Made by a program: the position numbers and the translations under genes
DNA from: Nodosilinea sp. LEGE 06152
Lineage (GTDB): Bacteria > Cyanobacteriota > Cyanobacteriia > Phormidesmidales > Phormidesmidaceae
Length of the DNA stretch: 64,000 nt
Direction of reading: 5' to 3'
Assembly: GCF_015207525.1 (NCBI RefSeq)
Contig: NZ_JADEWR010000016.1
Span: forward strand, 70,225-134,224
The notes under the pieces: model-generated
The model's input: the letters and a program-made list of their open reading frames with translations, nothing else
Told to the model about the DNA's origin: nothing
The model's database searches: none
Part shown: one piece after another, positions 51,633-61,496 of the stretch
How positions within the stretch are numbered: the stretch's first letter is position 1
Layout: each line of letters begins with the position of its first letter

Positions 51633-52862
51633 ATGCCACCCAAGCCCTTTGCCAATGCCCCAGGCGACCATGCTGCCTTGAGGCCGTCTGGCCCCAGCCC
51701 CGAGGGGGCCACACAGGTCTGCATTTTAGGCGGTGGATTTGGTGGGCTGTACTGCGCGCTGGCCCTACACCAGCGCTTGGGCAAAGCGTCTCGGCTACGC
51801 ATTACGCTGGTGGAGCCGCGCGATCGCTTCAACTTCACGCCGCTGCTCTACGAACTGCTGACCCACGAGCTGGCTCCCTGGGAGATCGCCCCCGCCTACC
51901 GCGACTTGCTGCGGCACACCGCCGTTGACCTGCGCCAGGACTGGGCCGAGCACATCGACTTAGCCCAGCAAACCGTTATTCTGCGCCACGGTGAACCTAT
52001 TACCTACGACTATCTGGTGGTGGCCCTGGGCAGCCAAATGCGACCCCCCGCTACCCCCGGCAGTCAGACCCACACGCTGCCGTTCAACACCCTACAGGAT
52101 GCCGAACAGCTGGAGCGGCGGCTCGGTGAACTCGATCATTTGCCTAAGGTAAGGGTAGTGGTGGCCGGAGCTGGCCCCAGCGGTGTCGAACTGGCTTGCA
52201 AACTGAGCGATCGCTTGAGCAGCCGGGGCCACGTCACGATAGTTGATCGCCGGGGTGAAATTCTGCGATCGTACCCAGAGCGCGTTCAGCGGGCGGCAGC
52301 GCGTGCCTTGGCCAAACGAGGGGTAGAGGTGTATCTGAATGCCGCCATTACAGCGGTAGAGGACAGCGGGCTGACCTTTCGCTACGAGGATAAAACCCGC
52401 CACTGCCAGGCCGAGCTAATGCTCTGGACGGTCGGCACGGTACCGCGATCGTGGCTAGGGAAAAATGACCTCAAACAGACCGCCTTTGGCCAGTGCCAAG
52501 TGGAGCCTACCCTGCAGCTACCCAACCACAACAACGTGTTTGTGCTGGGAGATATGGCGGCCATGCCTGCCCCCAAACGGGACCGCGCCCCTACTACCGC
52601 TCAAGCCGCCTACCAAGCCGGCCCTGCGGTCGCCCAAAACGTGCTGGCCCTGATCGCTAATCGGCCCCTCAAACCCTTCGTCTACAACCACCTGGGCGAC
52701 ATGCTCACCCTCGGCCAGGGGGAAGCCGTGGTCTGTGGATTTGGGCTATGCATCACGGGGCAACTGGGTGGCCTGTCGCGGCGCTGGGCCTACTGGCTGC
52801 GGCTGCCCACCCACACCCATCGTTGGCGAGTGCTCAAGCACTGGCTGGGGTTTAAGCCCTAG
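51633..52862 (+). CDS. Type II NADH dehydrogenase (NDH-2-like flavoprotein)
   Basis: The 409-residue protein has two Rossmann domains: FAD-binding ILGGGFGGLY near residues 31-40, and NAD-binding VVAGAGPSGVELACKL. LWTVGTVPR and VFVLGDMAAMP are the C-terminal flavin contacts. NDH-2 enzymes pass electrons from NADH to quinone without proton pumping and may serve redox sensing in cyanobacteria. The first 30 residues are variable. The ATG at 51633 sits 91 bp from the divergent PPTase start. Confidence 0.91.
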   Translation: MPPKPFANAPGDHAALRPSGPSPEGATQVCILGGGFGGLYCALALHQRLGKASRLRITLVEPRDRFNFTPLLYELLTHELAPWEIAPAYRDLLRHTAVDLRQDWAEHIDLAQQTVILRHGEPITYDYLVVALGSQMRPPATPGSQTHTLPFNTLQDAEQLERRLGELDHLPKVRVVVAGAGPSGVELACKLSDRLSSRGHVTIVDRRGEILRSYPERVQRAAARALAKRGVEVYLNAAITAVEDSGLTFRYEDKTRHCQAELMLWTVGTVPRSWLGKNDLKQTAFGQCQVEPTLQLPNHNNVFVLGDMAAMPAPKRDRAPTTAQAAYQAGPAVAQNVLALIANRPLKPFVYNHLGDMLTLGQGEAVVCGFGLCITGQLGGLSRRWAYWLRLPTHTHRWRVLKHWLGFKP

Positions 52863-53010
52863 CACCCCGAAGCCTGTGATGTTTGCTGGTTCAAACCCCA
52901 CAGCCTGGCCTTCAAGCCAGTTATAAAACTGAACCTCCCGCCTGCCAGGGCCATAACTGGGGTTGGTCTAATAGATGGGTAATGATTTTCCTATCTTTTG
53001 GAGAATGTTC

Positions 53011-53622
53011 ATGATTCCTTGGCTGCGGACAGTGGGCTTTGGTTTAGGTTTAGTGGCAGCTAGCAGCCTGTGGACTGTAGCCCAGGCGAGCCCTGCTCAG
53101 GAGGCTGTAGAACCGTCTCCCCTGATTCAGGTAGACGATGTGCAACTCGAAGATGGTCAGGTTAACGGTGTAATGGATGAGCCGACGGCTGAAATTCTGA
53201 CGGAGGTCATGCCCATCTCCGCAGCGGACAGCTCGGATCCCGCCGCTGAAGCACCGATCGAAGCACTGGCGGCAGAGGTTACTCCAGTGCCCACGGAGGT
53301 TTTGGAGAATCTCTCCCCAGGGCAGATTGAGGCGATCGCAACCATTATCTCAACCGCAGAAGCGTCAGCCAGTACTGGCACCATGGCCAATCTGCCCACC
53401 GAAGTACTGGCCCAGCTTGACACTCTAGCGGGCCTTGAGCAGCCGGTGGGCCGCAGACGCTGGTTGCCCACGAGTTTGGTCAGACGCCTGCGCCTGCCCC
53501 AAATGATTGCATCCTTAGTCAGACAGCCCAAAAACACGGCCTTGGTCATGCTGGGCAACCACATTGTGGTCGTCAACCCCGCAACAGGTGCCGTCCTAGG
53601 GGCTGTGCTGTCGGCTCTGTAG
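53011..53622 (+). CDS. Exported hypothetical protein
   Basis: The 203-residue protein starts MIPWLRTVGFGLGLVAASSL with a signal peptide (cleavage probably after AQA, near residue 27). A long acidic, Ala/Glu/Pro-rich segment follows. The end is basic and hydrophobic (RRRWLPTSLVRRLRLPQMIA, ATGAVLGAVLSAL). GGAGA sits 8 nt before the ATG at 53011. I do not recognise the family. It is likely periplasmic or bound to the outer membrane. Confidence 0.6.
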   Translation: MIPWLRTVGFGLGLVAASSLWTVAQASPAQEAVEPSPLIQVDDVQLEDGQVNGVMDEPTAEILTEVMPISAADSSDPAAEAPIEALAAEVTPVPTEVLENLSPGQIEAIATIISTAEASASTGTMANLPTEVLAQLDTLAGLEQPVGRRRWLPTSLVRRLRLPQMIASLVRQPKNTALVMLGNHIVVVNPATGAVLGAVLSAL

Positions 53623-53728
53623 CGACAAATAGCCGCTGCCCAGACAGGAAGCAGCAGGTTGACAACCTTGCGCGAAGAGTGCATTTGAACTATTCTGCTG
53701 GTGTTGTCAACTCTGCTGGTGAAGGACG

Positions 53729-54163
53729 ATGAGCGACGAAAATCCAAGCATCCTTTCCCATGTTTCCGTAGGCACCAACGACTTCGATCGCGCCGTAGCC
53801 TTCTACGATCGCGTGCTGCCCAGCCTAGGATGCCAGCGCATTATGGAGCACCCCGGGGCTGTTGCCTACGGCAAGATCTATCCTGAGTTTTGGGTGCAGA
53901 CCCCCATCAATGGACAGCTCGCTACGGTGGGCAACGGCACCCACGTCGGGTTTGTTGCCCCCACCAAAGCATCAGTCCAGGCCTTCTATGAGGCCGCGAT
54001 CGCAGCCGGTGCCCAACCCGATGGCCCCCCTGGTCCTCGCCCCGACTACGGCGAACCTTACTACGGCTGCTTTGTGCGCGACCCCGATGGCCACAAAATC
54101 GAGGCCTCCTATTGGGATATGGCCCTGATTCAGGAGCTATACGGCGACTCTGCGCAACCGTAG
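53729..54163 (+). CDS. VOC superfamily (glyoxalase/bleomycin resistance-like) protein
   Basis: The 144-residue protein has a paired beta-alpha-beta-beta-beta fold of the vicinal oxygen chelate type: SHVSVGTNDFDRAVAFYDRV and a C-terminal GCFVRDPDGHKIEASY. His7-like and Glu/His positions that bind metal are in SHVSVG and GHKIEA. Members include glyoxalases, dioxygenases and resistance proteins; the substrate is open. The ribosome site GAAGGA is close to the ATG. Confidence 0.88.
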   Translation: MSDENPSILSHVSVGTNDFDRAVAFYDRVLPSLGCQRIMEHPGAVAYGKIYPEFWVQTPINGQLATVGNGTHVGFVAPTKASVQAFYEAAIAAGAQPDGPPGPRPDYGEPYYGCFVRDPDGHKIEASYWDMALIQELYGDSAQP

Positions 54164-54310
54164 AAAGCCACTCCAGAGATCCACGTCTGCTGATGGCGAG
54201 AGTTGGGCGATCGGGACTGGCGGGATTCCAGCCAGAAGCATCTTGGCCACCAGAATGCAAGCGATCGGGGTGGCTAAGTGTAGTATCCGAAGTTAGCTCT
54301 TGAATCGACT

Positions 54311-55834
54311 TTAGGTGGCCACGGGTTCTTTCAGCTCAAACTTGAGCTTGGCCCGCTTAAAGGGTTCAGGAATTTCTACCGGATATTTACCCGTAAAGCA
54401 CGCTGAGCAGAAGCTATCGGGGTCTTGGTAGGTGGTCTCTAGCATGCCCTCCCAACTCAGATAGGCCAGCGAATCGACATCGATCTGCTGGGCAATCTCC
54501 TCCAAGGATTTGGTGGCGGCAATCAGCTGATCTTGGTTGTCGGTATCAATGCCGTAGAAGCAGGGATGGGTGACCGGCGGCGACGAAATCCGCATGTGCA
54601 CCTCGATCGCGCCCGCATCGCGCAGCGCCTGCACAATTTTGCGGCTGGTGGTGCCCCGCACAATGGAGTCATCCACAATTAGCACTCGCTTGCCCTCCAG
54701 CACATCTTTGAGGGGGTTGAGCTTCATGCGAATGCCCACCTCCCGCATCGACTGGGTGGGCTGAATAAACGTGCGCCCTACATAACGGTTCTTGATCAGC
54801 CCTTCAGCGTAAGGAATTTTAGACTGCTGCGAAAAACCGATCGCGGCAGGCACCCCCGAGTCGGGCACCGCCATAATCAAATCGACATCGGCGGGGGCTT
54901 CTTTGGCCAGCTGATGGCCTAGGCGGCGGCGGTAGCTGTAAAGGCTCTCGCCGTTGACAATGCTATCGGGCCGAGAGAAGTAGATCATCTCAAACACGCA
55001 GAGCTTGCGCTGGGTAGCCTCAGCCCACTGGCGGGAGATCAGACCTTCGGGGGTAATCCACACCAGCTCGCCCGGCTCAATGTCGCGCACATAGGTGGCC
55101 CCAATGATATCGAGGGCACAGGTTTCTGAAGCCAATACGTAGTGGGCAGGCTGACCTACCTCAGGAATGTCGTGATCGAGCACTCCCAGCACCAGCGGCC
55201 GAATACCCTGCTGGTCGCGAGCCCCAAGCACACCATTGGGAGTGCCAATCACCAGGCTGAAAGCCCCATAGCAGCGGTTAAAAGCGGTTTCTGCAGCGCT
55301 GACCCAGTCGGCTCCATCGTTAACGGCCTCAGCTAGGGCAAACGCAATCATCTCGGAGTCAGTGGTGGTAGCCAGGTCGTGGTTGCGCTCTAGCAGTTCT
55401 TCGCGCAGGTCGGCAGCGTTGACCAAGTTGCCGTTGTGGGCCAGGGCCAGATTGCCCAAGCGAGTGGGCACAACGGCGGGCTGTGCGTTGCACACGTGGC
55501 TAGACCCCGTGGTGGAGTAGCGGGTGTGGCCCACCGCAATGTGGCCCGTCAGGTCTTTGAGAATGTGGTCGTCAAACACCTGCGACACCAGACCCATGTG
55601 CTTGTAGCAGTGGCTACCCGACGCATCAAAGGTGGCAATACCAGCGGATTCTTGGCCCCGGTGCTGCAGGGCAAACAGGCCAAAATAGGCCAGCCGAGCC
55701 ACTTCTTCATCGGGGGCATAGAGGCCAAAGATACCGCAGGCTTCTTCCGGCTTGTCGGGACGATCTTGATCGGACCCAGAGACCTGGCGGGACTCAAAAG
55801 ACTCGTCGAGGAAAGATTTAGAGGGGAACGTCAT
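54311..55834 (-). CDS. purF: Amidophosphoribosyltransferase
   Basis: PurF carries out the first committed step of purine synthesis, making phosphoribosylamine from PRPP and glutamine. The 507-residue protein has a propeptide of about 32 residues ending before the catalytic Cys in EEACGIFGLY. The glutaminase core is followed by the PRPP motif VLIVDDSIVRGTTSRKIV. Later cysteines (CFYGID, CSACF) fit iron-sulfur-containing PurF. purL lies upstream in the same direction, separated by 333 bp. Confidence 0.96.
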   Translation of the reverse strand: MTFPSKSFLDESFESRQVSGSDQDRPDKPEEACGIFGLYAPDEEVARLAYFGLFALQHRGQESAGIATFDASGSHCYKHMGLVSQVFDDHILKDLTGHIAVGHTRYSTTGSSHVCNAQPAVVPTRLGNLALAHNGNLVNAADLREELLERNHDLATTTDSEMIAFALAEAVNDGADWVSAAETAFNRCYGAFSLVIGTPNGVLGARDQQGIRPLVLGVLDHDIPEVGQPAHYVLASETCALDIIGATYVRDIEPGELVWITPEGLISRQWAEATQRKLCVFEMIYFSRPDSIVNGESLYSYRRRLGHQLAKEAPADVDLIMAVPDSGVPAAIGFSQQSKIPYAEGLIKNRYVGRTFIQPTQSMREVGIRMKLNPLKDVLEGKRVLIVDDSIVRGTTSRKIVQALRDAGAIEVHMRISSPPVTHPCFYGIDTDNQDQLIAATKSLEEIAQQIDVDSLAYLSWEGMLETTYQDPDSFCSACFTGKYPVEIPEPFKRAKLKFELKEPVAT

Positions 55835-56167
55835 GGGTGGTGCAGAGTGGCTTTAGGAACGCAATGGCAAACGAGCAGAACGTCTCAACACATTTGGCTG
55901 CCGCATTTTGCCTTCAATGCGAGCCCAGCTACATCATAGGGTGAGGGCTTTCGGAGTGGTATTAGAAACTACCGAACACCTCAACCTGTTTAATAGTTCC
56001 TTAACATAGGACCGATCATAACACCTGCAGTTTCCCCGTAGGGGGGATAGTGAATGGGCAAAATCTGAGGTTGGCGAAGATACGGCAACGGGGCAGCGCC
56101 CGGAACGTTGGGGTGATGCATAGGGTGCTGCCAAGCATTCATGGCCTTCCTAATAATGCGACCAGGG
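55835..56167. other. Gap between purL and purF
   Basis: The 333-bp stretch lies between the purL stop and the purF start, both read on the minus strand. No gene, riboswitch or good terminator is visible. The gap suggests that purF has its own promoter instead of simple read-through from purL. Confidence 0.5.
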
Positions 56168-58561
56168 TTAAGCTGTTGCCTCAGCCCCCGCCAGCCGCTG
56201 CTCAATGGCAGTGCTCCAGGTCTGAGCCAGGGCACTGACGGCGTCGGTGATTAGGGTTTGATTGTCTTGGGTGGCCAAGGTTAAGGTTTCCCCCTGCACT
56301 GTGCCCAACCGCTGCCAGGAACCAGCCAGGCGATCGCCCAAATAAGCCTCCCAATCGGCCTGATGATCGGGGCTGATCGAAACCACAATTCTGGCTCCGC
56401 CTTCGCCAAACAGCAGCCGATCCCACCGCTGGTCGAGCTGATCTGTCGCTACGGCAAGCTGTATTACCGCTCCTCGCTGGCCGCTGATGGAGGATTCTGC
56501 CAGGGCTACCGCCAGCCCGCCCTCGGCACAGTCGTGGGCCGATCGCACCCAGCCTTGGGTAATACCGTGGCGACAGACGGCCTGCACCTGCTTTTCTAGC
56601 GCCATATCAATGACGGGGGGGTGACCAGTAGCTGCACCGTGGATGGTGGCCAGATACTCCGAGCCACCCAGGGTGACCAGGGGTTGGCCGTCTAGGGCCG
56701 CCGCTGCCGTTTGCTCAACAGAGACGCCTAGCAAATAGATCACGTCCCCGTCCTGCTGCCAGCCCTGGCCACAGGTGAGACTGAGGTTATCAATCAGGCC
56801 GACCATGCCGACCACGGGGGTGGGGTAGATAGGCTGGGGGTTACCCTGGTTGTCTACGGTCTCGTTGTAGAGCGAGACGTTGCCGCCGGTCACCGGGGTT
56901 TCAAACTCGCGGCAGGCATCGGCCAACCCTCGGCAGGCTTCGGCTAGTTGCCAGTAGCCCACCGGCTTTTCAGGGCTGCCAAAGTTGAGGTTATCGGTGA
57001 CCGCTAGGGGCAGCGCGCCCACGCAACTCAGGTTGCGGGCGGCTTCGGCCACGGCGGCTTTGGCTCCTTCGTAGGGGCTAAGGTACACATAGCGGGCGTT
57101 GCAGTCTACGGTGGCGGCTAGCCCACGGGCCACAGCACCCGGCTGATACTCCGGCACCGACTCCAGCGGACGCAGGCGAATGACGGCGGCGTCGCCCTGA
57201 CCGGGGCACTGCACGGTGTTGTTTTGCACCTGGTGGTCGTACTGGCGGTAGACCCAGTTTTTAGATGCGATCGTGGGCTGGCCCAAAAGTTTGTGGAGTA
57301 CCTCAGTCCAGGGGGTATTCCTTGAACCGGAAAGCGCGATACCTGATCCAGAGCAGGCAGGCAGGCTGTCTTCGCTCCAGGCCCAAGCCTTTTGGGCATA
57401 GTCAGGCGGTTCGCTCAGCAATTCTCGGTGGTAAATCGGCGTGTTTTCAGCCAGAGCCAGGGCGGGAATTTCAGCGGCAATGTCGCCTTTAAACAGAATC
57501 CGCACGATCGGGTCTTCGATCACCCTGCCAGCCACCACCGCATGGAGGCCCCAGCGCTCAAAGATTTCGATTACCTCGGCTTCGCGGCCCTTAGCAACCA
57601 CAAACAGCATCCGCTCCTGGGATTCTGACAGCAGGTATTCGTAGGGCACCATACCGGTTTCCCGCACCGGAATCAGGTCGAGATCGAGTTCGATGCCGAC
57701 GCCCCCCTTGGCAGCCATTTCAGCGGTAGAGCAGGTGAGGCCCGCTGCTCCCATGTCCTGGGCAGCGACGATCGCCCCCGTCTTAAACGCTTCTAGACAG
57801 GCTTCCACCAAAGATTTTTCTAGGAAAGGGTCGCCCACTTGAACGGCGGGGCGGTCTTGCTCAGACTCATCAGTTAGCTCAGCGCTGGCAAAGCTGGCCC
57901 CGCCCATGCCGTCACGCCCCGTCGTTGAGCCCACGTATACCACCGGGTTACCCAGGCCCGCCGCCCCAGATTTAACGATGTCCTCGGTTTCCATAATGCC
58001 GATCGCCATTGCGTTGACCAGCGGGTTGCCGTTGTAGGCGGCATCAAAATACACTTCCCCACCCACGGTGGGTACCCCAAAGCAGTTGCCGTAGTGGGCA
58101 ATGCCCGACACCACCCCCTGGCACAGGCGGCGGGTGCGGCTGTCGGCCAGATCGCCAAACCGTAGGGAGTTGAGCACCGCGATCGGGCGCGCGCCCATGG
58201 TGAAAATATCTCGCAAAATGCCGCCGACCCCGGTGGCGGCCCCCTGGAACGGCTCTACCGCTGAAGGATGGTTGTGGGACTCGATTTTGAAGGCCACCCG
58301 CAGACCGTTCCCCGCGTCGATCACGCCTGCGTTTTCCCCTGGCCCCACCAGCACCCGTGGCCCCTCGGTGGGAAACTGCTTGAGCAGGGGGCGCGAGTTC
58401 TTGTAGCAGCAGTGCTCTGACCACATCACCCCAAACATGCCCAGCTCGGCGCGGTTGGGGTGGCGACCCAGGCGCTGCACAATGTCGTCGTACTCCTCGG
58501 GCTTGATGCCTTCGGAGGCGATTTCTGCGGGGCTAAAAGGAGCGGTAGAGAAGGCTGTCAT
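56168..58561 (-). CDS. purL: Phosphoribosylformylglycinamidine synthase subunit PurL
   Basis: The 797-residue protein converts formylglycinamide ribotide to the amidine in purine synthesis, using ammonia from PurQ. It starts MTAFSTAPFSPAEIASEGIK at 58561. It contains SEHCCYKNSRPLLKQFPTEG, KIESHNHPSAVEPFQGAATG and LSESQERMLFVV, typical of the small-type PurL that works with PurS and PurQ. The 37-codon extension upstream is rejected. purF follows in the same orientation, as in other cyanobacteria. Confidence 0.96.
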   Translation of the reverse strand: MTAFSTAPFSPAEIASEGIKPEEYDDIVQRLGRHPNRAELGMFGVMWSEHCCYKNSRPLLKQFPTEGPRVLVGPGENAGVIDAGNGLRVAFKIESHNHPSAVEPFQGAATGVGGILRDIFTMGARPIAVLNSLRFGDLADSRTRRLCQGVVSGIAHYGNCFGVPTVGGEVYFDAAYNGNPLVNAMAIGIMETEDIVKSGAAGLGNPVVYVGSTTGRDGMGGASFASAELTDESEQDRPAVQVGDPFLEKSLVEACLEAFKTGAIVAAQDMGAAGLTCSTAEMAAKGGVGIELDLDLIPVRETGMVPYEYLLSESQERMLFVVAKGREAEVIEIFERWGLHAVVAGRVIEDPIVRILFKGDIAAEIPALALAENTPIYHRELLSEPPDYAQKAWAWSEDSLPACSGSGIALSGSRNTPWTEVLHKLLGQPTIASKNWVYRQYDHQVQNNTVQCPGQGDAAVIRLRPLESVPEYQPGAVARGLAATVDCNARYVYLSPYEGAKAAVAEAARNLSCVGALPLAVTDNLNFGSPEKPVGYWQLAEACRGLADACREFETPVTGGNVSLYNETVDNQGNPQPIYPTPVVGMVGLIDNLSLTCGQGWQQDGDVIYLLGVSVEQTAAAALDGQPLVTLGGSEYLATIHGAATGHPPVIDMALEKQVQAVCRHGITQGWVRSAHDCAEGGLAVALAESSISGQRGAVIQLAVATDQLDQRWDRLLFGEGGARIVVSISPDHQADWEAYLGDRLAGSWQRLGTVQGETLTLATQDNQTLITDAVSALAQTWSTAIEQRLAGAEATA

Positions 58562-58710
58562 GCTGGGAGGGGGGAAGTTGCCTACCGATCTTAGCCCTAA
58601 GTTGTCGTTTGGAGAGGGCCAGGGGCGAGATGGGTGGAACGAGAGGCCCCAGCCGGTCGGGTTGACCTCCATTTGGCTCAGTCAGTTCTGCCTCAGCCGT
58701 ACCTAGCCCT

Positions 58711-59220
58711 CTACTCGCAGTCCGCGAACTCTGGCCGATACTGCACTAAGCCCCAGCAGTGTTCCAAAGCCCCAGGTGCCAACTCCAGCACCTGAAACGC
58801 GCCCTCGGGCACCCTGTACTCGCACCGCAATCCCTTCTCTGCGGCAGGGATGAAGCCAAACCGGATGTAGAACTGCGGGTTGCCCAGCACCACCACAGAT
58901 TTAGCCCCCCTTTGGCGACACTGTTCTACTCCCTGGAGCGTGAGCTGTGTGCCGATGCCCTGGCGCTGGTGATCTGGCAGTACCGCGATCGGTCCCAGGC
59001 CCAAAAATAGCTGGCGATCGGCATCGACGCCTTCTAGGGTGACTGGACTAAAGAAGATGTGGCCGACGATCGCATCTCCTTCTACCGCCACCAGAGACAG
59101 CGTTTGGGGCAGCCCCCGCAGCCGAGCGACTAATTCAGCCTCATGGTCGCGGCCAAAGGCGATCGCATTGACTTGATAGACTGCGGCCTGATCCTCAGGT
59201 TGCTCAAGTCGAATGGTCAT
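58711..59220 (-). CDS. GNAT-family N-acetyltransferase
   Basis: The 169-residue protein has a GNAT fold with the acetyl-CoA loop in LPDHQRQGIGTQL (Q/R-x-x-G-x-G/A). VVVLGNPQFYIRFGFIPA is the YhbS-like ending. The acceptor is unknown. No nearby gene gives a clue. The start at 59220 is well placed. Confidence 0.9.
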   Translation of the reverse strand: MTIRLEQPEDQAAVYQVNAIAFGRDHEAELVARLRGLPQTLSLVAVEGDAIVGHIFFSPVTLEGVDADRQLFLGLGPIAVLPDHQRQGIGTQLTLQGVEQCRQRGAKSVVVLGNPQFYIRFGFIPAAEKGLRCEYRVPEGAFQVLELAPGALEHCWGLVQYRPEFADCE

Positions 59221-59259
59221 TCGCGTGGCCTTGGGCGCGGCGGGGTGAGCGGTGGGGGT

Positions 59260-60246
59260 TCAAGCGTAATTAGCCAGGAAGGTATTTAAGTCAGTGAAGG
59301 TACCAGCCCAGGTGGTGAAAGGATCTTCATAGCCTTTCATCTCCACGGTGAAGCGCTTAAAGCACTGGTCGCTAAGGCCAGCTTCTTGGAGATACTTGTA
59401 GGTGGTTTCGCCCATGGCAATGTCGAGACCCAGCTGTTTGGTGGCCGACTCAAGGCGAAAAGCGGCGTTGACAGTGTCGCCCAGGGCGGTGTAGTCGGGG
59501 CGATCGCTGCTGCCGGTATTACCCACCATGGCATGGCCGGTGTTGATGCCAGCCCCGATTCGGAGCGGAAAGGGCAGCGGAAACTGCTGGTGGAGCTGCC
59601 CCGTCATAGCAGCCAGGGTGCTAACGGCCTGTAAAATTTGCAGCATACTGGCGTCATCGGTCCCTTCTGAACCGTGGATCCATACCGCCATAACGGCGTC
59701 GCCAATATACTTATCGACCCAGCTCCCGTACTGGCCAATAATTTCTCCAGCCCGACGAAACCAGGTACCAATTGCCTCGGAGTGAATTTTTTCGTCGGTT
59801 TGGCGAGTCATGATGGTGAAGTCGCGAATATCGACTACCACCACCGAGATCAGCTGCCGCACATGGAGCATGGCCGTAGCGGTAGCATCGCTGCGGCGAG
59901 CAAGGCCCAGGCTGATATCAGCGGCCAGAGACCCATCAATGGGCGAGTAAAACCGCAGCTCGGTTTGGCCAAAGGTGAGCAAATCACCGTCGTGCAGAAT
60001 AACGGGAACGCTAACTCGCCGCCCGTTGACAAAGGTGCCGTTGCGGCTGCCCAGATCAATTAAATAAAATTTGCCGTTATCGGTGCCCTGAAACATGGCG
60101 TGGTTGCGGGAAATCCACCGATCGGGCAGCACAAAATTGTTGTCGTCGCCGCGACCAACAGTCCAGTAGTTGCCACCTATCAAGGACAGCTGGCGATCGC
60201 CGGAGCCAGTTTTAAGCGCAAGGTAGGGGCCAGAAGAAGTAGTCAC
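59260..60246 (-). CDS. FHA-domain class III adenylate cyclase
   Basis: The 328-residue protein joins an N-terminal FHA domain (residues about 8-95; GNYWTVGRGDDNNFVLPD, ISRNHAMF, GSRNGTFVNGRRV) to a class III cyclase domain (about 120-300). Metal aspartates are in VVDIRDFT and YIGDAVMAVW. Lys in DKYIGD and Thr in PDYTALGDTVN are the class IIIb purine pair, with N and R in VNAAFRLE. FHA binds phosphothreonine, so the cyclase could be controlled by a Ser/Thr kinase. There is no membrane helix. The GTG at 60246 is my choice; a GTG at 60294 would add 16 residues. cAMP as product is inferred. Confidence 0.88.
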   Translation of the reverse strand: MTTSSGPYLALKTGSGDRQLSLIGGNYWTVGRGDDNNFVLPDRWISRNHAMFQGTDNGKFYLIDLGSRNGTFVNGRRVSVPVILHDGDLLTFGQTELRFYSPIDGSLAADISLGLARRSDATATAMLHVRQLISVVVVDIRDFTIMTRQTDEKIHSEAIGTWFRRAGEIIGQYGSWVDKYIGDAVMAVWIHGSEGTDDASMLQILQAVSTLAAMTGQLHQQFPLPFPLRIGAGINTGHAMVGNTGSSDRPDYTALGDTVNAAFRLESATKQLGLDIAMGETTYKYLQEAGLSDQCFKRFTVEMKGYEDPFTTWAGTFTDLNTFLANYA

Positions 60247-60381
60247 GTCAGTATGATAAGGGCGCAGACTGAAATCGATTGGGCGCGATCGCACAACGCT
60301 CGAACAGCGATCGCAGCAGACAACCCCAAAATATCCCTAAGCTGCCACTATTATGCCAGAGATGCAAACTTATCACGCCGA

Positions 60382-61125
60382 CTAGGCCAGAGCCGCCGTC
60401 AGAAAAAACAAACCATCCACAATCAGCGTGCTAAATACGGCTCCACCAAAGGCCCACCAGGCCAGCTGCCGAGAGGTGGCCAGCGCGATCGCCGTAGCCA
60501 CCAGCAAAAACAGCACCAGCACAATGGCCCGACAGGCCGCCACATCGGTTTGCAGCGTAGCGCTAGCCGCCCGCAGCACCAGAGGGGCCAGGTCAGGGCT
60601 CGTCAGCATCAGCTGCCGCCAGCTGGGAAACAAATGCATCCAGTTGATGTAGAGGTCGGTAACGGCCGTACCCAGCAGCGAACCCAGGAAAAAATAGCTG
60701 CCTACCCGCCCCCAGCCCTGGCGCAGACAGACCAGCGCAATTGGCAAACCCAGCGCCTCAATCGGCAGATGAGCGACCGGTTCCCAGCGAAACCAGCCCC
60801 AGTACAGCGAACCAGTTAGCCAAATCCAGCCGAACCCAACAATCAGGTCACCCCAGAGGTGCCACCGGGTGCGCTGCATTAGCCAAGTCCCCAGCCCCAG
60901 CCATAAGGGGGTCATAGCCAGACTGACCCAGGGAAAGTAGCGCACCAGGGGAGCCTGCACAAAAACCGGCAAAATCACTAGAGCCAGGGCCGCCCCGAAC
61001 ACCTGGAGCTGCGTCGTAGATTGCACCATCCAGCGCCGCACCTGGGTTAACCACGGCAGCGCTGTTTTGACTGATCCGGAAGTATAGGAAAGACTCAATG
61101 GAATTCTGAGTGTTTGGTTAATCAT
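60382..61125 (-). CDS. DUF3120-family membrane protein
   Basis: The 247-residue protein has about six hydrophobic helices and the pattern PVFVQAPLVRYFPWVS and DLIVGFGWIWLTGSLYWGWF, matching the cyanobacterial DUF3120 family. VAHLPIEALGLPIAL is also conserved. The function is unknown; homologues are limited to cyanobacteria and relatives with plastids as far as I recall. An internal ATG at 61029 is a possible start, since the first 35 residues look unconserved. Confidence 0.75.
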   Translation of the reverse strand: MINQTLRIPLSLSYTSGSVKTALPWLTQVRRWMVQSTTQLQVFGAALALVILPVFVQAPLVRYFPWVSLAMTPLWLGLGTWLMQRTRWHLWGDLIVGFGWIWLTGSLYWGWFRWEPVAHLPIEALGLPIALVCLRQGWGRVGSYFFLGSLLGTAVTDLYINWMHLFPSWRQLMLTSPDLAPLVLRAASATLQTDVAACRAIVLVLFLLVATAIALATSRQLAWWAFGGAVFSTLIVDGLFFLTAALA

Positions 61126-61496
61126 TGTTAACATAACATGCCCCAGGGGGGCATCGCTCGGCCCTGGGGTAGATTAGTCAACTATTAATGTTGTCTTCAG
61201 GTTCATGATTAGCTGCAATGCAGGTTAAGCCTGTAAAAAGAAGCGCTACGGCAGGGAAGTTAACCAGTCCAACCCCATACAATACGTAACAGTAGTCTAT
61301 GGTTTTGTTGAGCCAGACGGCTGATCGAGTTACTTTAGTGTACTTATTTTAAGAAAAAGCTCCAAGGTGCGCTCAAGCGGTTCTGCTGTGGCTTCCACTG
61401 CTAGTTGCGGCTTTGCCCTAAAAACCCTAGGGACGAGCAGACTTTAGCCTGTGAAGGGGCAACGTATATAACGTCTAATGATTATGGTTGCGCACT
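61126..61496. other. Divergent intergenic region before uppP
   Basis: The 371-bp gap contains a hairpin at 61141-61169 (CCCCAGGG and CCCTGGGG, 13-nt loop) close to the DUF3120 start, where it could affect its leader. There is no open frame of note. AT-rich stretches near 61180 and 61340 may be promoters. TATATAACG near 61466 is a possible -10 region for uppP. Confidence 0.45.
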
